Assembly: GCF_000149955.1 (NCBI RefSeq)
Contig: NC_030993.1
Span: 2,720,650-2,784,649, forward strand
Source of the DNA: Fusarium oxysporum f. sp. lycopersici 4287
Taxonomy: Eukaryota; Ascomycota; Sordariomycetes; Hypocreales; Nectriaceae
DNA: 64,000 nt
Direction: 5' to 3'
Below are positions 1 to 9,848 of this stretch, piece by piece. The translations under genes and the position numbers were made by a program. Below the pieces are notes generated by a model, which was given only the letters and a program-made list of their open reading frames with translations, did not search any database and was not told the origin of the DNA. Position 1 is the first letter of the stretch, and the number at the start of each line of letters is the position of its first letter.

Positions 1-3000
1 CGCCGCAAACAATGCCTCTATGTCGTCAAAGATCTCAACTGGAGCTCCTGTCTTTGGCTTTGGGCCAGACGTGCGTTCATTCACACAACCGCGGATTTCA
101 AGCTTGTCACCGTTCGCCTTCGTGGCTGACTCACGCTCACCGACACGACCACGCGAATCAAACCTATCATTGCCCATCTCGATGGCTGGTCTATGTTGAT
201 TAAAGCGGCCACGCGGATCAGGCTTGTCACTGTCTCCGCTCGTAGCTGGTCTGTATCGATTGACGCGACCGCGCGAATCAAACTTTTCGTTGTCGACAAT
301 AACATCCTCAGGGAGATCCTCTCCAAACAGATTGTAACTGAAATCTTCTAGCTGGCGGCTCTTGATGGATTTGTAGCCCTCAGACCAGGAGAAGCATTTC
401 CCAGTGGCCATGTCCTCGACCAGCTGTAAAAAGCCCACACGTCTCTCATCCTTGAAAGCAACTGGGTTCTCGCCTGGTAAACCAGCCTGGAGTGTAATCT
501 CCTGGCGTTGGCCGCCGTGCTGTCCAGCCTCGATGCTAGAGTAGCGCAGTGTGTGGCCATTCCAAGGCATTTCCACGGTCTGATGGATCTCAGTTCCACG
601 GAAGTCGTAAAGAACGTCTCTTTTTTCGGTGTTCATCCTGCCGCTGCCACTTCCTCGCAACCATGATCCTGGAACCCTGAGCATGGCCTGGCTCGGTGTT
701 CGAAGTTGACCTTCACGAAGGTTGAGTTGCGATTTCTCAAAGAAACTCTTCATGCCTGGGTGACTTATTGGGAGAGCATGGGAGCGCCTGTGCTCAAGGC
801 GGACATCTACAGCCTCTGTAGGAAGCAGCACGTCGCTGTTGTGCCAGGGCACATAAATGTGGGCGGTTACGTCGTCGGGGATCTTGAAGTTGTCGAGATC
901 AGCCTGAGGGTGGACGGGGATGGTAATATAGACAGCAGGATCTGCAGGGAGTTTCTTCTTAGGATCTGTTACTGGACTCTTTGAAGAATCGAAATGAGGC
1001 GAAAGGTGCATAACAATGGAAGTAGTCTCCTTTAGGGGCAAGTCGTTGTCGGGTTTGAGGGCGGAGAAAGCAGCGGGATGAGGTGTAAGGGGAGCTAGGA
1101 TGCGGCGTTTGCGGTAGAGTTCCTTCATCGAAGTGCTAGCGCGTTGGTGTAGGATATGGCCAAACGTTGCTGTAGTAGCGTCTACATTTCCAGTGCGAGG
1201 ACATTTCTCTTCGGGAATCGCTAATTCGGAGGACAGCCCTAACGGTGGAGTGTTTTGAGTGTTCTTGCTGATGGGTGCGACAATTCTCAGCCACTTCTGG
1301 AGCTTGTCTCTCCACGACATAGCCCGAGCCTGGCGTTGTACAGGGACGGGCTGGCCAGTGACTAGGTCTTGGTCGTCCAGTCGCGGAAGACACTGGAGGA
1401 CACCGTGGTCAGCGCCCGGGACGACACGGCCAACGATTAAGCGGAACACTGTGTCTGCAAGGTCTTCAGTCTCGGTTGGAGGCTCGTCAGGCTGGGGCAT
1501 CCAGGAGACGCGCAACTTCTAGAAACCAGTTAGTATGATATTGTACGTTTCATGGACAAATGGAATTTCGTACCTCCTGGGAGCCATGCCTTACAGGCGT
1601 GATTGAAGTCTTGGTTAGCCGGCCGAGCTCCTTGCGCTCTGTCGGCGTCAGGGCTGCTGATCGAGTCTTCGGGAGAAGAGGGGCAACGTCGATAACCCGG
1701 CTCTTCATCCTCTGCACGGCCTGGTCGATATGAGCGAGGATACCGTAAGTAGTCGACTTCTTCGCTGTAATATTGAGGCGGCATTTTGGGGTATGCAGTG
1801 TTAGCTTCTCGTCTTCGCCGACTACGAAATCCCTTCTGAGCTCCCAGAGTAGACGCCCTATGTTGTTGGGGCCATCTATGACCGTCAGTCAGCAAATATA
1901 CCACCAGGCTCAGGTTTTTGGGAACAAACATGTGAGAAAGGGGAAGATGTCAGGATCCATCCAAATAAACGCTTTTCCAAGATCGTCCGCATGTTCCTGA
2001 ACCTCGATCTTCCATTTATCCAACACGATCTTCTGAGCAAGAGTGGCCTTATCATTGCCACGCAGTCGAACCGAGTTCATTGATGTCCATGGTACAATCT
2101 GTTCTATCCACTCGTATTTTACCATGTCATGATCCCTGGGTTGTGGCTTGCGAACACTGTGATACTCCCGTAGCTGGGTGACTGTGAAACCGTCGCAAAG
2201 AGTGTTGACGAGCTTGTCGATATCAGTTAGACGCAAAATACGACTCACGGGGCAAAGTTCGTCGATATTCTTGAATATCTCTTCAGATTCAGGCTCTGTC
2301 ATTTCGGAAGGAGTCAAATTTTCCCAGTCAAGATCTGTGTTTTCTATAGGTTTCGCTTCCATCACGGTGGGGGCTGGCCGCTCGATGCGTGTCCTATTCG
2401 GATTGTTGATGATAATGGCATCTGCTGGCATTCCCAGAGTAGAGACTCCAAGTGATTCATCGTGCATAAGACGATCGTAAAGGCGTCTCTTTGGCAAAGG
2501 CATGAGCTCGTCCCCAACATCTTGGGCTTCTAGTTCAGGAAGTGCAGATACCTCGATCCCTGGCTTCTGCGATTCTCCCAAAAGGTCGTCCAGCGCATAC
2601 TGTTCGGGGCTAGGTGAATGTCTTGACGACGATTTGGGGAGGTCGGGCAGGTCAGGTAAAACATATCTTGACAATCGCGGTTGTGATGGGGATTCGTCCA
2701 GTGCACCGTCCAGTACTGCTTGTGCATTGTCAATTGGCTTCTCTGGGAATGTCTCGTCGCCAGGAGATGCCTTTGCGTCGAACTCAGGTTTGGAGATCGA
2801 GTCATCGTCTAATTGAGGTTCCTCGGAGCTACTAGTTGGCTCAGAGCCGACGTCGGTAGAGGAGGGAAGATTCGGAGCCGGTGTCGCGTCTTCTGCCCCT
2901 GTAGATGAAACCTTTGACTCTTCTTTCGGCTTTATTTTCGAAGCTTCCGTATCCGTTATAAAAGGCTCAACCTTGTTCTCCCCTGCATTTCCAAGTTCGG

Positions 3001-3133
3001 ATGTATATAATCGTCGTGCCAGGCCGTCATGGACTGGACTTGGTCGGAAGCCCAGTCCAGTGCTGCGTTGTGTTATTAAGCCAAACCTGCATGCCAGGCG
3101 AATACGCGGCACTCGCACCGCTCTAGAAATCAT
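1..3133 (-). CDS. SLS1: Sls1-type mitochondrial inner-membrane regulator, C-terminus cut by the window edge
   Basis: Three exons are seen: 1930-3133, 1574-1875 and 1-1518; the introns 1876-1929 and 1519-1573 have GT-AG ends and keep the frame, giving 1008 visible residues with no stop. I chose the ATG at 3131-3133 because it begins a basic, hydroxylated, acid-free N-terminus (MISRAVRVPRIRLACRFGL) typical of a mitochondrial presequence; an upstream in-frame extension lacks this. A long acidic, Ser/Pro-rich stretch follows, then the conserved block around residues 310-420 (LCDGFTVTQLREY, then KATLAQKIVLDKW). In yeast, Sls1 sits in the inner membrane and couples mitochondrial mRNA delivery to translation; this role is inferred from family resemblance. 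The visible C-terminal part carries four tandem 20-residue repeats. The gene shares a 334-bp promoter with the divergent NSE3. The family call rests on pattern recognition and is fairly secure. Confidence 0.8.
46..285 (-). repeat. Four tandem 60-bp coding repeats in SLS1
   Basis: On the minus strand, units at 226-285, 166-225, 106-165 and 46-105 each encode exactly 20 residues. Each opens with a K/R-x-[DE]-x-R-G-[RC]-[VF] core, for example KFDSRGRVNRYRPATSGDSD in unit 1, and diverges towards the window edge. The units are in frame within the last visible exon, so copy number can vary without breaking the protein. Confidence 0.85.
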
Positions 3134-3467
3134 TGAGAAGTAAAGAATGAATAGGGAAGCCCCATGGGGGAGCAGAATGCGACAATGCGACCAAAATTGC
3201 CCAGAACTAAGGTAGAGACCAGTGTTCCTAGAAATTTTATCCGATAAGCGATAACTCGATAAGCGATAAGCTCCCACATGTCTGATAAGACTGAACGCGT
3301 CTAAGTTGGGAAGACCGCGTATAGCCTTTCGTCAGTATGAGCCGGCCCCTCCATCTTTTTTCATTCATACAAGTTGCCAATATTTGCATCATTGGAACTT
3401 TGGTTGCATCGATCTGAGTATCTGTGTGAGATTTGATATTGAGTAACAACAATTGTTCGCTATTACT
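3134..3467. promoter_or_regulatory. Bidirectional promoter of SLS1 and NSE3
   Basis: This 334-bp interval lies between two divergent start codons and must hold both 5' leaders and core promoters. Near 3237-3270 there is a short repeated GATAAGCGATAA-like motif (gataagcgataactcgataagcgataa is split by one change). No convincing TATA box was seen. The role is inferred from position. Confidence 0.6.
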
Positions 3468-4553
3468 ATGCCTACACAAAGGCGCCGCCGTCCTGTGAGT
3501 ACAATTCGTCAGTGATTCACTAACAGGACGAAGCTCTAACCTACTATACGCTTCAGGCCCAAGACGAGGAATCAGAGGAAGATGTTCGTCCCCGTCAACG
3601 AAATAAGGTCGATTCTGAGGACGAGAACGAACAAGAACCAAGCGATGCCGAAATGGATGGAGACCAACACCATACCCAAAGTGCCGACGATCAGCTGGTG
3701 AAGAAGCTGGTGCGGTACGTTATTTCCTGCGAATATTCGAGAATCGCGATCCGCCGAGACGGTATTAAAGAACGAGGTAACAATGGCAACCATGGGATAA
3801 CAGGACAAAGCTAACTCAGGAATAGTCCTCGGCACCCAAGGCCGATCATTCAGGCGCATCTTCGATTCGGCGCAGACACAGCTCAGACGGGTCTGGGGCA
3901 TGGAATTGAGGGAGTTGCCTGTTAGAGAGAAGATGTCACTCCAGGAAAAGCGTCAAGGTACAGCTATCGTCCATCGTTCTTGATCCAGCTACTAATAACG
4001 CATAGCTATGAAGGCTAATGCCCAGCCCAAGCTCGGTTCTGGTGCCTACATCCTTACGTCGATATTACCAGAAGCGTATCGCCATGCAACAATCCTCGCC
4101 CCATCCAAGACACCAAGTGCGGACGACGAAGCTACATACGCAGGATTCTATACAATGGTCATTTCGGTGATTTCCCTGAGCGGCGGAGAATTGAGCGAAC
4201 AGAAGTTGAAGCGGTATCTCCAGCGGCTCAACGCCGACCAGAATGTATCAATGGACAAGACAGAAATAATCCTGAAGAGGATGGAGAAACAAGGCTACGT
4301 CATCAAGAGAGTTGAAAGACCACCTTTGGGCCAAGACGGCGACCCAACTACGACGTGGCATGTCGGTCCTCGTGGAAAAGAAGAAGTCGGCATTGACGGT
4401 GTGATGGGCATGACGCGGGAGGTTTATGGCGACAGCTGGAATGACGATAACGAGAAGAAGCTTCGTGCGAGTCTGAACATCAGGGATGCGCCTCAACAGG
4501 ACGGCGAAGAAGACGACGAAGCTGTGGGCGAAGGCAGTCGAATGCAGGGATAA
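3468..4553 (+). CDS. NSE3: Nse3 (MAGE-domain) subunit of the SMC5/6 complex
   Basis: Four exons, 3468-3494, 3557-3776, 3826-3957 and 4006-4553, join in frame to 308 residues. Exon 1 codes for only nine residues (MPTQRRRRP-like basic start). Residues about 10-55 are acidic and disordered. The MAGE-type winged-helix pair covers about 55-260, with ELRELPVREK, GSGAYILTSILP and the second winged helix (SGGELSEQKLKRYLQRL, ILKRMEKQGYVIK). An acidic tail ends the protein. In the nucleus, Nse3 binds Nse1 and Nse4 and DNA within SMC5/6 and is needed for recombination repair. Length fits the fungal family. The gene converges on SF3B5 with 233 bp between stop codons. Confidence 0.88.
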
Positions 4554-4786
4554 GACAAAAGAGATGAGGACTATTGTCGACATTATGATACCCCAATACA
4601 GACCAAACAATTAATTTTAAAGATTGAGACTGTTCGCGATCTTGTATGGTGAAATATCGTATTGTAGGTCTAAAATCTTCCCTACCATAGGGGTATTAAT
4701 CCTTGACGCCTTTCCAAATTCCCGAGCGAAACGAAGCCATGTTGAATCTCTTAGCTCTGCCTGCGATATCGTATTGTCCGTCCGCT

Positions 4787-5146
4787 CTAATCCTCGCGTG
4801 GCGGAGGAGGACCACAAGGCTGCACCATTTTCTGCGCCCAACAGGTTAGCTATTGGCCTTTGACAAGGAGCAGCTTGACATACCCTGATCATCTGCGCGC
4901 GAATCTTGGTAATGGGTTCATTCTCAGCAAGCGCGATATAAGAGAGAAGAGGCCTATGGCCGGCGATGGAAGAGTATGTGTCGCGCTGAATGTTGGTGCG
5001 CCATTCCCAGCTTGTCGTGTCTGGGTGACCAGTGCCGACGTATTTCGCTTGGAGGCGCTCGAGTTCTTGCTGGGTGCGGAGTTTGTCGGCCTTGCTCTAT
5101 GTCAGCATGCGATTTTCGTAATTTGGGATTGGAAGAGACGTACCAT
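4787..5146 (-). CDS. SF3B5: SF3b complex subunit SF3B5 (SF3b10 / Ysf3)
   Basis: Three coding exons, 5144-5146, 4884-5096 and 4787-4831, join to 86 residues, the normal size of the family. Conserved landmarks are LERLQAKYVGTGHPDT, the SWEW motif, and the C-terminal QPCGPPPPRED. It is a small structural subunit of the SF3b part of U2 snRNP, which recognises the branch site in the nucleus. The first coding exon is only the ATG: the donor gtacgt follows directly, and the next exon resumes with Ser-Lys-Ala-Asp. Introns are 5097-5143 (47 nt) and 4832-4883 (52 nt). The call is secure because almost every residue block fits the family. Confidence 0.93.
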
Positions 5147-5942
5147 GTTGCTTGATATTAGAGATGGTTGTTTGTTAGCGGACGAACGAATGCGCCGAGA
5201 TCGCGAAACGATGAAAGTTGATGCGACTGATAAGATAGGGCGCCTCGGTATGTGCATAACGCCAGGACATGTACAGCAATGCCTTTTGAGTTGATGGAAA
5301 TTCATGCAAATGAAATAATTATACGAGAGAGATTACTGCTTCATCTTTGAATCTTTTTCTATATACAAGAAATGGTTACATTACTGTCATTGTGGGCATT
5401 GTTGATCTGATTCATATGTCAGGCACTCATTTCCATGTAAGTCGAGGTGCCGAGAGTTTTCAGGTGGCCAAGCTGGTGCTGTTCAAGACTTGCTTCCCAA
5501 GCCAAGAACATAGTGACTCAACATGTTCTTTTATCCTACATAACATCTTGGCTGTATTCCTAGTAGGATAAAGAGAGAATTTGTCAATGGTCTGTAGCGA
5601 TTGAGGATGAAACAGCTACCTTACCCAGCTGATGTACGCCGCCTAAACATCGGCAGTTTGGGATTTGCCTACAGATCTCCAGTTAATGACCCCTGCTTCT
5701 CATTTCATCAAGAACAATAATAGATGATGTTGACACGAACTGATAAATCACAAAGAGACCACGCATTAACTACGAGCTGCTAATTCATTGACATAACCAG
5801 TACCGTTTCTCATCTTGTATATAAATTTCAGCGACCTCAACTTTACTGACCTTTTGGCAAACCCCCGAATTAATCATTCTTGCAAGTTTACTACTTAGAG
5901 ATCAAGAACGGATTCAACCTAGTCACGTCAGGATTAGGAGAG
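5147..5942. promoter_or_regulatory. Shared upstream region of SF3B5 and the MYND-like gene
   Basis: This 796-bp interval separates two divergent genes. A TATA-like TATATAAAT begins at 5818, about 125 bp upstream of the ATG at 5943, and is the best core-promoter candidate for the plus-strand gene. An in-frame TAA at 5871-5873 excludes a longer N-terminus. Nothing else coding was recognised. Confidence 0.45.
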
Positions 5943-7294
5943 ATGGGTTCGACGGGCAAGGTTGCTCTGCCAGAGCACTGGACAGAGTTGAGCGCGGCCA
6001 GAGTGCACAGGCAACAATGTGCCGACGAAGTGGATGCTATCAAGAAGACGTGTTTATCAGAATGCGAAAAAGCAAACGTGGTGGAATGCGAAAAGTGTTT
6101 CCCCAAAGTCCTCGACAGGATGCGTGCTCGATATTGCGATGCTGAAGGCAGAGAGTGGTTCTCAGAGCGAAGAGCATTTCTGAATGAACTGGAAGTCATG
6201 TTTACCGATGTCAAAGATCACAAGAAGATCGACCTCAAGTCAATCGAAGACAGTATTGCATCGGAAAAAGAGGCATGGTACCGCTGGGTGCTACGCATGT
6301 ACCCGCAGTTCCTCTCAGTAGGAGGCGGCGGGGCAGATCAAGACGAACTGCGAGCAATGCTAGACGACCCGGTTAAGCGCTGGGAAGAGCTCACCGAGAG
6401 GATATGGGAGGGTGTTGGCAAGCCAGCAAACTGGGAAGCCGATGTGGACTCCCTTACCGATCAGATTACAGTCGCCAAAAACGACGCAGCATCATTGAAA
6501 CAGATCTATATCAACTTCTTCTTCAAAGATTCGCAAACGGGAGAAGTGGTGGAAAATGCGCAGCAATACCTGGAAGCATATGCGGCCAGCGACACCATGT
6601 CCATTGAGCAAGTCATTGACCGGATCTCACAAGATCGCAAAGCGAGCCTTATGACGGAACCGCAACGTGAGCATCACAGAAATCGACTGGATGAGCTGCG
6701 TCGAGCAAAGATGGCGTTTGAGCAGAACAGGCTGCAGAATAAGACTCAAGCCCAAGCAAGCCAAACGCCCGCTGTTTCCCAGGACTTATACAACCTACCA
6801 CCCTGTGCGGTTTGTGCAGCTACAGTGGACCCTAAGGATGTTCTCTCATGCTCGGTGTGCCAAGCACTTGCTCATATGGGGGGTAAGAGGGAATTAACAG
6901 TGTGGTGCTCGGATGAATGCTTCGAAAAGGGTGCTGTGAGTGTTGCCAGCTTCTTCAGACTGACTGGATCTAACCTGAGCAGGGCGACCACAATGAATTG
7001 GAGCACGACTGCGAGAGCGGAGATAGATGTGTGCAGTATGAGGACGAAGACATCGAAATGCAAGACTGGACTAGTAACGCAGTGGCGTGCAAGGAATGCA
7101 TTGATCAAAAGAGAGACACTATATACTGCTCGATCGGATGTGCAGCATCCAACCTCTCAAGGCATAGACACGAAAAACATGGACTCAAGACGGCTGCGTA
7201 TGAGATCAAGAAGCTGGCAGTGCCGCTATGGGAAGTCGTGGAAAAGACTCTGAAGGAGGCAAACCCGGGGCTGAAGTATACAGTGGTTGAATGA
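5943..7294 (+). CDS. Conserved-looking protein with C-terminal MYND-like zinc fingers, function unknown
   Basis: Two exons, 5943-6935 and 6983-7294, with a 47-nt intron (donor gtgagt) give 434 residues. I use the ATG at 5943; upstream codons in the same frame contain no ATG. Residues about 1-280 are charged and mostly helical, with several Glu/Lys-rich stretches and an early cysteine group (CLSECEKANVVECEKC). The C-terminal part has C288-x2-C, x11, CSVC, then WCSDEC and HNELEHDC, which resembles a MYND finger (the intron falls inside it). A second set follows: ACKEC, YCSIGC, RHRHEKH. MYND fingers usually mediate protein contacts. No catalytic domain such as SET was seen. I do not recognise the family. 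Confidence 0.7.
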
Positions 7295-7740
7295 GGTATA
7301 TATGTATATGTGTTAGTTGTGTCTTGACAACCGGTGTAATATTATTATTTGGGCGTCAGTATAGATTCTGATCAGGCGTGTCAGAGAGAGGGTTTGGGCA
7401 AGACATTAATTGAAGAAGCAGTATTTTCCTATATATTCTGGGCACCACCTATTCCTCTTTGTTCTATTTTTCTGGAACATCGCTCGAAACTCGATACTCT
7501 CACTGGCTGTATAGTATATATGTGTGCTTACATGTCAGCTGTCTTGTGTGGGTCATAAGATCCGAGAGCTGTCGGCGATTGAGCATGATTCGGTTCCTCA
7601 TTACACCGGCGCAAGTCACGACTCTCGCTTTCACGTTGTCGCTCGAGGGTTTCTTCCTTTCACTGTTCAATCATTGGTCTTGTACTTTTGTCAATTGTTC
7701 AATTCAACACTAAACCGCTACCAATTGACATCTCGCACAA
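7295..7740. other. Intergenic, 3' UTR plus promoter of the downstream regulator
   Basis: 446 bp between two same-strand genes. Short ORFs here lack family features. The sequence just before 7741 (cgctaccaattgacatctcgcacaaATG context) is a plausible leader for the regulator. No repeat or RNA gene was recognised. Confidence 0.4.
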
Positions 7741-9848
7741 ATGGCGAGCGAGTCACCGACAGCTGAGGCTTGTCCAGTTCGGAAGAGGGTCTCAACAGCC
7801 TGTGAAGCCTGCCGCGCTACAAAGATAAAATGCCAGCCGAGTGAACAGCCTGGGGTCTGTCGCAAGTAAGACCTCTCAATCAAAGATTTGTTTACATGGC
7901 ATCATCTGACGTGGAAAGGTGTCTGGAGTCCAAGAAAGAATGTATATCGCGAACAGGCCCGCGAACGCGCAGAAGAAGGACAAAATAGTAGGAAATATTC
8001 TGTCGCATTGGGAAAACAGGCTGATAACTTGATACAGCGCGATAGAAACTCATCAACCACCGCCTCCGCCACCACCAGCGCCATCAAAGACTTTCACCAT
8101 TGACTTTGAAGTTCCAACACAATTGGACGTCGATGAGAACTTTGACAACCTTCGAGACTCACATGCGCAGTTCATAGACTCAATATTCCCTTCAGATCCA
8201 GATGCGGATCTCAGTAGCTTCGAAGACTCGCCCGTCACGGGGTTTCCTACGCCGTCCTCGTCTCACACGCATTCGATACAGTCTTTCCATGCGAAGCCCC
8301 AATTCAACCTTGACTCTGCAGAGTCGCTGTTAGTTTCGTTTCGGGGGATGTTGGTTCATTATCCTGTCATTGTGTTGAGGCCTGATGAGACGGTGGCCAG
8401 CCTTGCTGCGACCAGGCCGTTTGTCTTGTTGGCGATATTGGCTGCAGCTTCTGGATCGCGCACTTTGCAGGGACATACGCTTTACGACGATGAATTTCGA
8501 AAAGTATTGGGCCTCAAGTTTGTGGCAAGCGGCGAGAGAAGCATGGAATTGCTACAAGGAATTCTCATCTATTGCGCTTGGTCAGTAGATTAGCCCTGAA
8601 CAAGTTTGCCATGTTGTTAACATTCACAGGTACCCATTTCATCTGAGACCAAAGAACAGACAGGCCTTCCAATACTACCGTATGGCTGGTGATCTGTTAA
8701 GTGACCTCGATCTCGACCAAGAAATGCCTAACCTTGACAACACAATACCGGGCGATATGAGCAGTATGCAGCTCGACAGACTACGGGCGTATCTAGCATA
8801 CCACTACGCCGTGTCCAAGTACGTCCTCCTCGAGATACACCAATACCAACTTACTCACAGTTTGGACAGCTTCCTCTGCACTTGGAAGAAGATGGATCTG
8901 CTCATGCCCCAGTGGACGCCCTGGACCGCAACGTGCTGCGAACTACTTCACCGCCACGCCGAGGTTGATGGTGATGTTTCACTGAGCTACCTTGTTCGAC
9001 TTGCAAACATGACGACCACGGCGAACAACTCGATACGAGATAATGATCCGCAGGTGAACCAGCAGGTTCAACTTATGCTGCTGGGACTCGAGATGCAGCA
9101 CAGGGAGATGAAAGAGACCATGGTACCACATCTCTCTCGTTCAGGTAAGCCATCTTTATTGCAGTGCTAACATTTCTAACGTTATACAGCACCTGTGAAA
9201 CTCGCACATCTCTTCTTCGACGTCTTTTTGCAAGGTGGTGCCATCTTCTGCCTCACACGCGCCAACACAAGAAAACCTCATTTCATCCACCCATCATCAG
9301 CCCGTCTCACACGCTGCGTGAATAACACCCGCGCCCTGTTCGACTACCTCCTCAATCTTGACAGCTTCAAGTACTTCACAAGCATCGATTGGACAAAGTT
9401 CATCCTCTCCGTGATCCTCGCTGTGCGACTCTCTTTCCCCATATCTGAGGTCCCAGACTGGGATCATGCTTGGGCACGCTCACAGTTACGGTTTGACGAA
9501 TTCCTCGAGTTCATGTGTGACGGGCCGGAGGATCTCACACCGTCTAGTAAACGTGTCGACGTACTCTCCGCAAGCCGTGTGATACTGCGTGTTGTGAAAT
9601 CGAAGTACGACAGACGCATTGCTATGCTCACAGCACCGAGTCTGACTTCAAGGGGCGTGGGACACCAAGGATGCCCCATGTTTGATAAAGATATGCAGCC
9701 ATACATATCGGCGTGGGACACAGACTTTGACATGAATTCTGCAATGCTCACACCGGGTCTGAATACGGATGGGCAGCAAACTATGTACCATGATCTATGG
9801 GCGACTATGACCATGAGTTGGGCAAATGATGGCTCAGTGGACTCGTAG
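7741..9848 (+). CDS. Zn2Cys6 transcription regulator
   Basis: Five exons, 7741-7865, 7919-7987, 8038-8580, 8630-9144 and 9190-9848, join in frame to 636 residues. The binuclear zinc cluster has cysteines 21, 24, 31, 40, 43 and 50 and is split by the first intron after residue 41. A basic tail (RTRRRRTK) follows, then a short Pro run (seven Pro) and an acidic segment. From about residue 130 a helical effector region begins (ESLLVSFRGMLVHYPVIVL, then LLAILAAASGSRTL), a pattern common in fungal regulators of secondary or accessory metabolism. It should bind CGG-containing sites in the nucleus. No target is evident: the next gene downstream is 2.6 kb away. Confidence 0.85.

Noticed and set aside
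5880..5942. Longer N-terminus of the MYND-like protein
   Set aside because: It would begin at a TTG and has no ATG; an in-frame TAA lies at 5871-5873.
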